NCBI GenBank assembly: GCA_011037195.1
Contig: JAAEAF010000213.1
Coordinates: forward strand, 335,458 to 399,457
Reading direction: 5' to 3'
Length of the DNA stretch: 64,000 nucleotides
DNA from: Triatoma infestans
Lineage: Eukaryota > Arthropoda > Insecta > Hemiptera > Reduviidae
Shown here: piece by piece, positions 44,484 through 57,034 of the stretch
Position numbering within the stretch: the first letter of the stretch is position 1
Layout: each line of letters opens with the position of its first letter
Translations under genes and position numbers: made by a program
Notes under the pieces: model-generated
Told to the model about the DNA's origin: nothing
Databases searched by the model: none
Seen by the model: the letters and a program-made list of their open reading frames with translations, nothing else

Positions 44484-47400
44484 TCATGTGAATTTGTGAT
44501 ACCCTATACCAACACCAGTTATTAAAACTTTGTTAGTTCCAAGTTTCAAAGGTTCGTCTTCCACATCTGCACTAACTTCCACATAAGGTTCTAATTTGAA
44601 CGTAAGTCCCACGAATGTCTTCAAATGGCGCATAAACTCTATTCTGTAAGAAAATGTTGGATCTTTTAGGTTTATGCGGCCATAATGAAAAACACTAAGA
44701 TTCCGGGTTGAGACCGCGTCAGAAGTTTGCTAGAAATCGATGCTTTGTCTATATTGCAATAAGCCTCTTCACGATCGTAATACATTGAAGCCTGCATTAC
44801 TTTTATTGGCTTTCGGGTCTAACGGTCATGGAGAGGATCATTGCAATATAGGCGAAACGAATGTTTCTAGGAAACCTCTGAAGCGGTCTCAAACCGGAAA
44901 CTCAAGGTTTTCAGCAAATATTTATTCATATATTCCCTGAAGTAAGTTTTGCAGCTGCCTTAAAAAGAAACAGCTTAGGTGAAAGAGCCAGATGGACTAC
45001 TCCAGGAATTCTTAATTTTCTCAGGGCCTAGAGCTAGGGAAACCATATTGACATTTCTGAACTTTATTTGGGCAACTATTCTGCATCATGGAGGAAAGCA
45101 GAAGTACTATTCCTTAAGAAAAGGAAACCTACAACAAATCAGCCAGATAGTTATAGGCCTATTTCTCTCACAAGCTCCTTCTCCAAGTTATATGAGTGGA
45201 TGGAACTGAAGAGACTTCCTGGAAGAATATACCTGGTAAAAAAGCAAAAACTCGCCTACAATCAAGCAGGCTTTCGCAACCATCGTGGCACAATGGATTA
45301 GATCAGATTAAGATTCGATAGATTAGGCCATACCACCGCGACCTACCCTAAGAGGTTGGTTGTGGATCCTTAGTCGGTAAAGCACGTCTTATAGTTGTCT
45401 AGCAACCACTATGGTTATAGTGTTCTGGCGAAGCTGAAAGCGGCTCCGCTTGAAGCTCGTGACTTGACTACTCTCAACAGAAGAAACCTTATACTAATCA
45501 GGCCAACGCACTCACAAAGAAGTGTACCGAGGTTTCTTCCTCAATGTGACAGAATCGGCACATCGCGTCCTCTGTAATAGCTGTGCCTCTGTCTATTCAG
45601 CCAACAATGCCCCGTTAGTAGATTCACTATTATCCTTATAACCTTCCGGATATGGTAAATCTATGTGGCGAATATTTCTCGATAAATAGTTTCACCTCCC
45701 GTGCCCTGGTGTTCCCTCCCACTATTGCAGACGCTGGTCTTCCATCCAACCTTTGAAGGAAGTTCGAATCAGGCTTCTGGACAAACAGCAGAAGGGTTCT
45801 GGCCTTATGAAAATTTCCTTCGAAATCTCCCTCGCCAGGGCATCCAACTTTTCGTTTCCCGGAAATCCTGCATGTCCTGGCACCCAAGAATGCGTCAGCT
45901 TATTCCAAATATCCAATTCGGGTAGGGCGATTAGGCAATCACACACCAGTCGTGAGACTATTGGGTGTGACGAAAGTGCCTTCAAAGCATCCTAGAGCTT
46001 TAGCACCACCACTTCAGTCTGGAAGGCTGTGACATATTTTCCTAAACCGGCCTTAATTTTGTCCTTAGGCCTACCTCCATAGACTCTAGCCCCGAACCCA
46101 GTCTGTGTCTTTGAATACCAGACTGAGTTACCGAGCAGAGGAGGGCCACTGTCCAAAACGGTTTGGTATTATAATGTGGAAATTTCTATTGAAATTAAAT
46201 CTGGAATTCATCCTATCAGTTGGCATACGAAGTAACTGGTTGGCCTTAATTTCCTCTATGAATCTGTGATTGGCAAATCCACGTTTAGAGGTGATAGGTG
46301 GCCTCTAAAGGAGCCTATGGATTCCCCTTCTAGCTTCACCTTGAACGAAAAATGTAATGGTGGTAAGTTGGGGGGGCCTCCAGAGCCGCAGTTGGAGTGA
46401 TCCTCATGGCCACTAGAACCCAGGTGTAATCCAGCACTCGTAAGCAGCCCTCACTCGCAGTCCTTGTTGATTTCAAAAGTGTCTTTGATCGGGTATGGGG
46501 AAAAAACTACTCTCAAACTTCCTTGGCGCTCAAACTTCCTCTGTGAACTCTATCCAGGAGAGACGTAGCAGCATGCCTCAGACTCCTCAACGGCCACGAT
46601 TACCTCCAAGCTCACTTCTGGCGCATAGGACCAGCGGTATGCTCTGTGGAGTCTGTGGTTGGTACGGACGGAGACCAACCAATCAAGATCACGTGTTCTG
46701 CTTTGGAAGACAAAAAGAAATCATATTATTCATTCGGACATAGAATTGCTTCTGAGTTTTTGGAATTTGCTCGCTATCGTGAAATGCTAACTGATACATA
46801 TAAATTTATACTTTTATTTGAAACAGGAAAGATTGTTTTAGGAGGTACTCGGGAATCTGTAACGTTGTTTTCAAGTGTTACTAGGTTTGATCTAGACTTG
46901 TCTTCTGGACTACAATGTAAATGCATTCAAGTATTACCTGCTATTTACTAGGACCCAACATATACTCCCCACTATCATTATATTTATATTAAGACAACCA
47001 ACAGAAAGCTTCTGCAACAAACAGATGACTGGCGGAGGCATATATGTATGCCTATGGGAGCCAAATTCAAGTAAAACTCAATTTAAAGAAATTGACAAAT
47101 CACAATACTTAAAACAAAGTAATCCTTTATCTTACTTCACAAAATAGATAGGACCCAATATTTAATCCTACACACTGCACATACCATTGTTTTTTTCATT
47201 AGCATAACAAAAGTTTCAAACTTACGTATAAGGACTAAGTGGTCCCATAACACATTGGGATACGTCTTTGGTTGTAAATGCCATATAGAGACATGCTAAT
47301 GACTGAAATGCAGAATCAACGATACCGCCTCTTGAAATTTCTTCAAATAACAACCAAGCTGCTTCCTTGCCAAGATCTTCTGGTACTTGCATTGTTGTTG

Positions 47401-48710
47401 ATGGTAGGCTTACTTTATCTGCTGTAAATTTGCAACCAGTAGTAGTTTCAGCAACTAAGCTTCCACCAAATCCTAAAATTGAAGTCTAATCAAATTGGCT
47501 GTATTTTAACAAATTAAATTTAAAATTAAAAACTTTTTATAAAAAATAACTATTACTTATTCTGCGAAAGTTATTATTTAATAGAAAATCAGTACATACT
47601 TTTTCTTTTTAATTTAAAGAACTAACCAGGGGATTTTCCAGCTGCTTGACCCTTTAGAGCGTCAGTTGAAATAAAAACATCTGGTAAAAATTTGAGAAGT
47701 TCACCTTTCGATGATTCTATAAATCTATTCGCCATTGCTGGTGAAACTCTAAGAGAAAAAGCAGTTCCTCGAATTCTTTTCACTTTTCCGACATTTTTCA
47801 CCTAAAAGCAATAATTTATTAATCAGTTCTGAAATTTTAACAATAGAAATTACCAATTGAAGTCTAGATAACTGAAATATTTATAAACTTTTAAGGATGA
47901 AAATTTTGATGTTCACGGTAGTAACTATAATGATTGCATATGAGATAATTTAGTCTGTTGTGTAGATATAAATGGAAAGTAGCTAAATGGCCAATCCACT
48001 TGCCTTGTGGTTCTATGCAGACTATTAAGACTTAATGTTGAAGGATCCAATTAAAAATTCGTGTTGTTAAGCTGAGGAACCCTAGTAACTCTAAAGAAAC
48101 TATTACTACACAATTCTCCTAAGGGGAAATAAGAGATTTCCATCAGCAATGCTGAACTGCATTAAGTTCGCACAAAGCACATAATGACATTTAGAGGCCT
48201 ATCATTTATTCATACATAAAATATATATTGCAGGACCACGCCATAAGAATATTATTATAAGGCCACGCCATCAACTTTTGCAGGATTCATGATTTAATTC
48301 TTGATAAAGAAAATCTGGCACTAATAAAAAATTAATTTGTTTACAAAAAGAAAGCAATTTCCATCAAATATGAGTTTTTGAGAAACAATGGAAAATGCTA
48401 CGATTTTAAATATTAAGTAAACAACTAATTCACTCCTTCAAAGGTACAATATTGCTATATTTCATTTTACATTAAATGCTAGATTAGTCTAACTGCTTTC
48501 ATCTTGTAAATAAAAATAATTTTTCTTGCATTATTTTAGCCCTGATGTATTTTTAAATATAAGCCGAAACGTTGGCCTAAAGAAATTTTGTTTGAATTGA
48601 CCAACCTTTAAAAACAAATAGAGTGGTCAATTACTAAATAGAATGGTCAAGAGTCTATTTATAAAGTTATTTTAGGTCTAATAAAGTATTCTTTAGGAAT
48701 TGCTATATGC

Positions 48711-48748
<38 letters not shown>

Positions 48749-49554
48749 TTTGTGTAATATATCAATTAACATTATAAATACTCATGTAGTATATCTAAAA
48801 TACTGACCTGAGCTGCCTTTAGTTTAACTTTAGGGCAATGAAAATATATTTCACCACCGCCTTCTGGTTCAACTCCCCTTTTTTTTATTTGAAATTCTAT
48901 GCCAGGATCAATCACAATGAACTGGGTAAGTACATTCAAACAACCGTTCTTGAAAGCGTCAACTGATGGATCTATCTATAATTTAAATGACTGGCCAGTT
49001 CACTATAACAAATACAAATAATCATAGGTGGTGAGATTAATTATACCTGATTGTTTGTAACACCACGAAGAATAATGCTAAGAGGCTTCTTACAGAAAGG
49101 CGCTAATGCCATGATAACCTCTAAGTAATATCCAATACCTCTAAGCTTACAGCATTCGTGTTCTATTGTATCACCAATTAGAGATCCTGGAGTAAAAGCA
49201 AAGCTTGTTCCCGTTTCATTAACTTCAATCAATGTACCATTAGTCATTTTGTCAATCAGCCTCAAGAGATTTACTTCGTATTCTAGGGAAAAAGTTATTA
49301 TCACTATCCCATAAGTTGTGTTTAAAAAATATTTGTTTAATAAAATAATAAATACCTCGCAAACCAGGTTCGGTGTCTGATGATCGAATTTCTGATATAG
49401 AAATACATTTTCCCGTAAGAACAGATAACACTAATCTTTGTCTCATAAAATTACATCCCTTAAATTTTATAACGTTCGGATTGTTTCTAACCATGTTACG
49501 TTTCGTGGTACTCTCCAAGTTATTATTAACTATACTATAAGTTCCAATTTCCAC
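44484..49554 (-). CDS. RCL1: RNA 3'-terminal phosphate cyclase-like protein RCL1
   Basis: Exons on - are 49554-49356, 49282-49047, 48975-48808, 47801-47627, 47472-47226 and 44643-44484; they total 1185 nt, giving 394 aa. Human RCL1 has 373 aa; the extra is N-terminal, and a later Met (MVRNNPNV) could be the real start. Signatures: GCNFMRQRLVLSVLTGK; RLIDKMTNGT; HECCKLRGIGYYLE; LRGVTNNQIDPSVD; GVEPEGGGEIYFHCP; KVKRIRGTAFSLRVSP; AAGKSPGFGGSL; VPEDLGKEAAWLLFEEISRGG; MGPLSPYTIEFMRHLK; and C-terminal LITGVGIGYHKFT. RCL1 acts in the nucleolus in early 18S rRNA processing with BMS1. Intron 5 (44644-47225) is enlarged by LINE debris. Confidence 0.95.
45030..46660. pseudogene. rearranged LINE fragments (RT on +, RNase H on -)
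   Basis: Inside RCL1 intron 5. On +, 45030-45310 gives an RT fingers block with NQPDSYRPISLTSSFSKLYE and AYNQAGFRNHRGTMDQ. On -, about 46140-45540 gives an RNase H block with FGARVYGG, THSWVPGHAGFPGNEK and LTGHCWLN. On + again, about 46440-46660 gives an RT palm block LVDFKSVFDRVWG. The order and orientation cannot come from one intact element, so at least one inversion or several insertions occurred. Type is R1/Jockey-like, and there are stops throughout. Confidence 0.72.
48714..48750. repeat. compound microsatellite (TA)n-(TG)n
   Basis: Alternating TA then TG dinucleotides in RCL1 intron 3. Confidence 0.9.
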
Positions 49555-50159
49555 ACGTGCAATACTTCTGTAACACTAGTTAAAAGGTTAAAAGTCACGC
49601 CTACCACTGCACTGCCTCTACAATTTCTCTATTCGAGTATGGTACAATATTTACTCTATAAAAAGTTTTAACATACAAATTTGGATTCCTTTTAAATCTT
49701 CGGTAAAATATGTACAGATATTTTTAATTTTTTTTCTGTAAAATCTCAAATTTCCTTTTACCATAATGGCAAAACGTCAAATTTTATCCCGAGAAGAAAA
49801 TGAAATTACGTTGGTATTTTTTAAAAAACGTTAGACAAATGTCCAGTATGTTACTACAGACGTCTGGTGGAAAGAATTGAAGACTTAATTCTAATAATTT
49901 CCAGATGTGGTGACTGAGTGAGAAACTAAAGGATCCTTTCCTAGATATAAGTTCAGTATTTCGTTTTTGTTCTACTATAGTTTCATTAAAGACTTCAAGA
50001 TCCTTATCTCAGATAAGTCTTTATGACTAGTGCCTGTTATACCAAACGCTCAAGAACTAAGAAGGGTGCTGCGATGTTACTTATTGTCTGCGAGCATTTA
50101 TTTATTTATTTTTCTCTAGAGGAATGGTGCACTTCAATCTGAATGATTTATTATGCACT
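49555..50159. other. 5' flank of RCL1
   Basis: This stretch should contain the RCL1 promoter. A short + frame beginning at 49765 (MAKRQILSREENEITLVFF) is interrupted after about 22 codons and may be a small transposon relic; I do not recognise it. Confidence 0.4.
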
Positions 50160-50356
50160 TGGACTCTGGAGCCGTCTCAGCGCACTGCCGGCAATATTCT
50201 CTTGTTACAGACAATGCTGTCCATCACCATGCAGATAGTATTAGAGAACTGTCTTTATCCTAGAAAGAGAAAATCAAAGGGCAGCACAGGTAAACTCGAA
50301 CCTCGGGACCTCCGCGTGGGAATCCAGCGCGCAACCACTGAGCTAATCCACTCCAT
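50160..50356 (-). mobile_element. tRNA-derived SINE, family A (diverged)
   Basis: Contains GCACTGCCGG, ACAGACAATGCTGTCCATCACC and, on -, the tRNA-like head near 50300-50356. Older than the other copies. A further fragment (CATCTATGG...GGCCTCCGG) is at about 50938-51000. Confidence 0.65.
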
Positions 50357-50359
50357 ACG

Positions 50360-51704
50360 ACAGAATCCTGGTCAGCTTAGGGTAGTATGCCTTGGTATTC
50401 AGGCTGCATTTGTTGCGCATTTATGCTGTGAGTTTTTGTGACAGGAACTGAAGAGATTCAAAGTCGTAATTTTCTTCACATTCAATTACAAATTTTTCAT
50501 TAGTATGAAGAGTCGGCTGCGGGCATACGCGAGAGACCCACCCACATCTCGTTATAAAGTTTAAAAAATAAAATTGCTTAATATTCCAAGTATGTTGTAG
50601 TTTCTTTTATTTGTTATGTAAAAGTCGCAGCTACAAAATGAATGTTCCTTGTACAGTTCAGAATTTTCGTCAAATTGAAAATATTATTAACTTATTTAAC
50701 CTTTAATTCGGGCCATGGGATGCTGACACCACCTTTAAAATTTTTAAATTAAAAAAAATTAGGTTGATATTTTTATTACTTTCCTAAATAAGAAAATAAA
50801 ACGATGGCAAAGTTGAATTGATGTTTCAATTATTCTGTTTGTTCATCATTTTTTATTAAATTATATGCCCACAACACCCTTGTCAAATTTTTCAATATCG
50901 AGTTTTCATCGGAAATAAAAGTTTTGACATCCTTTTAAAGGCTCGTCAACATCTATGGTCATTAAACTGCTTTTCAGTGCATGTCGGCCTCCGGACCGGT
51001 AACTTAGTAAATAAATATAGAATACTAATATTAAAATTTTAGATAATATATTTTGAATACATTACTGAAGTATGTTTTAAACAATATTAATCAGTATTAC
51101 GAAAATAAGGTGTACAACATTAATTAAAACTTTCTTTCAAATATGCTTCAAACACACTGAAACAAAATAGATTGCCCCAAAAGACTCATCCATAAACTGA
51201 TAAAAAAATACGCAAAATCAAACCATACCGATCCAAAACACAACAATTCTATATCAATAAACAAAGATAGAAAATTATATCACTACCCTGTATTCGAGGA
51301 ATTTCTGAAAGATTATCAAAAAATATCAAAATTTTCTATTCTAATTCAAATAGCAAAAGATTTTTTAGATTCCAAAAACACAAAACCCCTACAAACCTAA
51401 ATTCTAAGTTATTTACAAAATAAATTGTTCAAACTGCCCATCCATCTACATGGAGAGACAAAACAATATGTTCAAAATCGAATTCGACATCACAAATGAC
51501 ATTAAAAGAAAAAAAAAACACAGCTCTCTCTTAACATACTACAAAAACTGGGCACACTTTTAACTTAAGTAAAACTACTATTGTTGACAGAGAAAAGAAT
51601 TCACATAAAAGAATTTTTTTAGAAATGATCCACATCAATAGAAAGAGAATATCAATTAATTTTAAAACAGATATTGCTGATATGTTAATGCCATATACGT
51701 ATAT
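50360..51704. other. intergenic, nothing recognised except a SINE fragment
   Basis: AT-rich. A SINE family A scrap lies at about 50938-51000. A purine-rich stretch at 51160-51480 looks compositionally distinct but has no continuous frame. Confidence 0.4.
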
Positions 51705-52765
51705 GAATTTTGAAACACTCACAGACTTTCTCTTACTCCAATTAATGTAACTTAATTTAAAAAAGTTTTTTTTTAAATTGCAACGTTTGCAAACATTTAG
51801 ATGGACTAACCATAAAGCAAGGTGATAGATAGGGGTTAGACCTGAGTAAATAGTGCGCCCTCTGCATCAACAATGTCGCAGTAGTTTAAATTCTAACCTA
51901 ACGGGAAGTAACAGAGACATTTTCCGTGAGAGTCTGCTACATTTTGTAGTGCATCAACCGTATTTGCTTTGTGAAAGTGTATGTTATTACACTGTTTAAC
52001 CAAAACATCCAGATGATGGGCGGTCGATGACCACAAAATGAAGCCAGGCTATTACGGAAAATGTCTCTGATGTTTTCTAGCTCTGCGGAACCAACTACCA
52101 CAACAAACAACGGGAGGTCCCAAAAAAATTCAAAATCTTTTTTCTTTTTTTTTTTGGAAAAATGTTGGAAATAAATGTGATACGATTTAAGCTGTGGATT
52201 TCAAGTTTAAAGAAAATCATTGAAGCCGTTTTCTTTGAAGTTCCAAAAGACTCAAAAACCTATTCTATAGAGTCGCAATTCTAATCAACTGATTTTCTTC
52301 AAATTTGAAATTCCATCAATGGTTCTATTGCATAATAATATTTGCTTTTATGAGGCTAGCATAACGCTAGTGTTCCCTCAGAACTCCCCAAAAAATTCCC
52401 TGGAAAATGGTACAAATAAACGTTATAGGTATCTATGTAGGTAGATAGTGTACGGACTTTACAGAAAATCGTTAGTGTTTTCGAAAAAATCACAAAAACT
52501 GAAAAATCCATTCAATAAAGTGGTACTTCCAATAGAGGAATTCTGACGGCTAATTTCCTGCTAGATCCCACAGTGATATCCAAACGGAATATCCCTCTCT
52601 CTCTCTCTCTCTCACACACACGACAGACAATTCGGTAAAAACCTTTTTTTACGTGCTCAGGAAACCTCAAGACATATTATTATTTCCGTTGAAAATTCAA
52701 TTTCAAAAATTTGACACGTTGCAATCCTTCCTCTTTTAGGAGTAAGAGAAAGCATTGCATTCCTC
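51705..52765 (+). repeat. dispersed repeat with TTTCTCTTAC-type ends (copy 5)
   Basis: Starts near GAAACACTCACAGACTTTC and ends near TTTTAGGAGTAAGAGAAAGC. It contains fold-back copy H and a TC/AC microsatellite near 52594-52621. The part from about 51952 on is repeated at 60169-60975. Confidence 0.5.
51910..52108. mobile_element. hammerhead fold-back element, copy H (degenerate)
   Basis: Flanked by AACGGGAAGT (51900-51909) and AACGGGAGGT (52109-52118), one mismatch in 10. It begins AACAGAGACATTTTCCG and ends ACCACAAC-type. The left arm lacks the ribozyme, and the right arm has lost helix II and GAAA (CAGATGATGGGCGGTCGATG), so no ribozyme remains. Confidence 0.75.
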
Positions 52766-55700
52766 ACTGTATGAATCAATTATTTAATAATAATAATAGT
52801 CTTTATAATTTTTACAGCTTAAAAAATAAAATTTGACTTCCTTTAATTAAAAGGAAAAAAAACTTGTTAGTATAAATGACGACAAAAAATAACTTGAGCT
52901 AAAGACTGGTCACAAACTTTCAGAGGATTATTATATTATATTTTCGATATTGTTTTTTTTTCACCGGAAATATTTTATTTTATTCCATTTAGTATTAAAC
53001 AAATTATTAGTGAATAATCTTTGTTTGATGCTTATATGTGTGTAAATGCCACATGAAAAATCACAAAAAGATAAAACCGTTAAGGAAGAACCACTAGATG
53101 ATTCGGCTTTCGTTCGGTCCGTCAACTGAAACTCTTCATTACTAAATGTTTTTTTTAATTGATCATGATTTTCTCAATCAAAAAATTGCTTTGTCAGTTT
53201 TTTTTATAATTTTATATAATAACTAATAGGTCAATCACTTTTATTTGAATCGTTTTTTCAAAAAATAGAATATTAGGTAGTTTCTCGGAGGAATCGGAAT
53301 CTTAAGCTTCCTTTCAAACTGCCTTGTAATATAAGGTACATCAACCATTAAATGTCATTAACCTATGGTTAGGGACGTGAAAAAAAAAACTAATACAATT
53401 CGGAACATGAGGTGTTTACAACACACCTTATTTTCGTAATGCCGATTAATATTGTTTAAAAAATACTTTGCAATAGGTTTGCAAACAAGTTTTTCAAAAT
53501 ATATGATCTAAAATATTAATATTTATTATTTAATATTTATTGGAAACATTTTCCTGGGAAAAATGATTTTTTGGAGGGTTCTGGGGGAACAGTAAGTTAT
53601 GCTTTCCTCGATTCCACTTCAGTATAATACATAGTTTTACCACCTTTGTAATATTAATACACAATCAAAATAAAATAAGAGTCAAAATCAAAATAAACGT
53701 ACTTTTTAACGCAATCACATATGAAATTACAAATTTACCACTATTACAGCATATGACTAGAAATCTCGCAACAATTGAAGTCTAATATTATATTTTTGCA
53801 GCATGCGTTTTTCCAAATTAGTTATTAAAATATTCAAGTATTCAAGGAATTACTTTACTATTTACTCAAAATGTTAACTGAAACGATTTCGGTTGGTAAT
53901 TTTTCAAGCTTCCTCACCCAAAATTATGGTAATGAAGAAGGAACATTTTGTAGCGCTTTTCCTTAGTATTTTTTTAGCAATCCTTTCATTTCTGATTTAC
54001 ACATTAGGAATCGTTAGTGTAAGTTCGAAATGGCACATTCAAGTATTTTGGGAAGGTATACGATTAAACTAATTACGATTTAAAAATTTCGTTGTAACAG
54101 CCAATAATATTGGTTGTTTTTCATTATTTTTTTTCCATCTTTATAATTATATTTTGAGATAAAAATATAGAATAGATCATTACCCGCACTCTTCTTTTCC
54201 GAATTTGTTTAATTGAACGATGAACTCAGAGTAGGTCACAAAATAATACACTAAAAACAAGCGCAGATAACGTTATGTAACGTTAACGTTATATACCTTT
54301 ATTCTACAATATAAAAAACCCACCAGGCTATGTTGACTAGCTTAGTCAACATAGTAAAAGCCATCCGTGCAAACAAATGCGAGGCATTAATATTATTTTT
54401 CTCGGAGATTTGAAATTCATTTTATTAGAAACTTAGACTTTTTCAAAATGTTTGTATATCATCAGAGACATTTTCCGTGATAGTCTGCTTCATTTTGTGG
54501 TATAGACCGGTTTCGGGCGTTCACCCATCATCAGGATGTTTTTGTTTAATAGTGTAATAACATCGACTTGCACAGAGCAAATACAGTTGATACATATTAA
54601 CTGTGTAATTCGTAAACAAATGTGTAACTGTGTAATTACACAGTTGAGTGTGTCAACTGTATTTGCTCTGTGCAAGTATATGTAATAACATAGTATAATA
54701 ATACTATTCAACAAAAACATCTTGAAGATGGGCGAATGCCCGAAACCGGTCGATGACCACAAAATGAAGCAGGCTATCACGGAAAATGTCTCTGATGCTT
54801 CTCAGCTCTGCGGAACCAACCATCACAACAACTGTTTGTATAATCACTTTTACTTTTTGTCGAATAATGAAAATATTGTCACCAACATATATGAATAAGG
54901 TAGAAGTATATAGTGGGATTTCAGTTTTAAAAGTTAATTACATCGTATAAATAAATCCGATATTTGAATTTCGAACTTTTTGAACATGTTTAATTGTTGT
55001 TTAATGCACTGTTCTGAATTAAGTAAAATCATTCTATAAGCAGCTGATAGTTGTAAAGTTTATTTCCTTTCTGTTGTTCAAAGTGCACAAAAACACTGTG
55101 ATGGACAGCATAATATCTTTTTTTTTATTTTAAGATCGGAGAGGGGTGAGGAAATGATAGATTATTGTATGAAAGTACTTATGATTGTTTGGTCATAAGT
55201 AACTCTAGAGTTAGCCAAATGTATGGATCTCGCAAACAGGGGATGATGGATTCTAAATTTCTAAATTCCAAATTTTTATTACAGAAATGTGTATAGGGAA
55301 AAAGTCAATCTAACCAGAACAGTGATCCAAGCGTTACGAGTTTGATAGATTTTTTTTTTTTAATTTCCAAACCATATTGTACATATTTTTTTTTTGTCGT
55401 GATAATAATGTCAAATTAATAATAATAATAGGAATAAATTAATAATAATAGGAACATTTTTTTTTGAGGGGTGAAAGCGGCTTTCGCGCGCAGAGTCTCT
55501 GCAGTGCCGGACACCAAATTGGACTACCGGTTAAATTGTCCCCCTGATACTAGGCCTAGCCAGATTCACTGGTGACCAGCTTCGGTCTCCCCGAAGCTGT
55601 TCCTACCGACCGCAGGAAAAAAGATGTGCAAAGGCATTCCTCAGCCTCTGTCTTTCCTATTTTCTTCAGGTACTCCCTGAAATAATTGTGTATTCTCAGG

Positions 55701-56068
55701 AGTTCAGTGATGTAACAGTCCACTTCTTTATCCCCATAATCAGCCTAGTGGTTCATCGACCTTGCAGATCTCTTCCAGGAAGGCTGCTTCATCCGGAAAG
55801 TCCGATTCCTCTCGCCCCTGGAGAAAGCCTCCCTACTTCCCTCCGCCTTCCTTTCATGAAGCATCTTACGTTTCTTTGCAAGGAGTGCAATCAGAATCAC
55901 TCCGGCAGTTACTATCAGCGCAGGCTGACACCGTGCGGAACGCAGAGACAATTCTCAGCGCATCAAGCCGCTGCACTCGAGCCATTCTTTTCCTATATGG
56001 CTCCTTCAGCTCAGCTCCGTAAAGGAGTATCGAGTGGGTCACACTTACCATCCCGCCCTGGAACCGCC
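51952..56068 (+). repeat. segmental duplication, unit 1
   Basis: Matches 60169-64000 in direct orientation at high identity by eye, with a spacing of about 8.2 kb at the left and about 7.95 kb at the right. The change in spacing comes from about 269 bp (52990-53258) present only in this unit. It includes copies H and I of the fold-back family and the 3' part of an R1-like LINE. The right limit of homology cannot be seen because the second unit runs off the window. Confidence 0.9.
54459..54832. mobile_element. hammerhead fold-back element, copy I
   Basis: A 374-bp unit flanked by a perfect 10-bp repeat TGTTTGTATA (54449-54458 and 54833-54842). It begins TCATCAGAGACATTTTCC and ends CATCACAACAAC. 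Arms are inverted around about 54620, with a second short palindrome AACTGTGTAATT in the centre. The + arm motif (54718-54755) has a core C-to-T change. The - arm keeps the core but has lost the helix I partner (TATA instead of GATG). Confidence 0.9.
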
Positions 56069-56900
56069 AACATTCGCCATCAGTCTACTCAGGGATGTAA
56101 CACTCTTCGCGGCCTTAAACGCTGCACTCTAAATTTGTTCATCAAAATTTTTGTGCTTTTTGCTTTTTAGCTCTCCGCAGTCAGACCGGAAACTGCCATG
56201 TCATCTGCGTACCCGCACGCCACATTCCAGAGGTGTGGGAACAGGAGTGATCCCTGCGCTGTGCCCGTCCTAATTGCGGATGCTCTTGGTCCTCTTGAGG
56301 TATGATAAGTAACCGTTCGGTTCTGCAGATAATCCTTTATCACCCGCAGGACGTAAATCGCTCGCAGCATATCCACCCAACTGATTGAGTTAAAGGCGTT
56401 CTTCAAGTCATGCGTGACCAAGAAACTACCCGACGAGATTGTGGACCTCCGCCCTGCGTACTGCCTCAATGACTTCTAGGACTGCGTCTACTATTGACCT
56501 GAAACCATACTGCCTCGGCGATAGGTCTCCTGCAGCTTGCACCAGACTTTTTCTGAGGAGCTTCTCGTATAAATTGCCCGCTTTATCCAGCATGCATGGA
56601 GGCCAGTGAGAAGACCTTGCTAATGAGGACCAGCCCCGCTACCTTTCAACAGATACTGAAAACCCCAGCTTTCAGACATATGTTAAACATTCTCAGCAAC
56701 AAACCAGGTCTCTGCAATGCGATCAACTTAAGCACCTCATTAGGGATGCCGTCGGGGACGGGCGCTTTCTTACTTTTTAGAGGCCCATACTGCTCTCTCA
56801 AAGGCCTCGTTAGTAAGAGATGCAAATCCATACCATTAAAGTCCCTGCCCCTCCCCGTTGTTCCAGGTCTAGGCCCGTATCCTTTAGAAGCTTCTTAGCT
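55490..56900 (-). pseudogene. R1-like LINE ORF2 fragment (RT and 3' region)
   Basis: On - in order: KAPVPDGIPNEVLKLIAL (about 56800), DLKNAFNSISW and YADDMAV in the RT palm (56469-56167), VTHSILLYGAELKEPYRKRM (56051-55960), and a cysteine/tryptophan-poor tail with DKEVDCYITELLRIHNYFREYL (about 55730-55640). Frameshifts and stops are present. The apparent + frame at 55688-56170 is antisense to this. The 3' part is repeated at 63437-64000. Confidence 0.78.
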
Positions 56901-57034
56901 ACGATAATAAAAGATTGTTGTGTTTTTAGGCGCTGTGCAGCTTCCAAGTATACTGTCTAAACATTTCTATTCGTTCAAAACGAGGACATTTTTTTTTCTT
57001 CTAAGCCTATGAAGCTCAACTTTAGAGAGTAATT

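Noticed and set aside
48538..48585. CCTGATGTATTTTTAAATATAAGCCGAAACGTTGG as a ribozyme relic
   Set aside because: GAAACGTTGG resembles Penelope-type ends, but the core reads CTGATGT and helix II is not supported; too weak to call.
55688..56170. 160-codon + frame
   Set aside because: Antisense to the R1-like LINE fragment, which has recognisable RT text on -.
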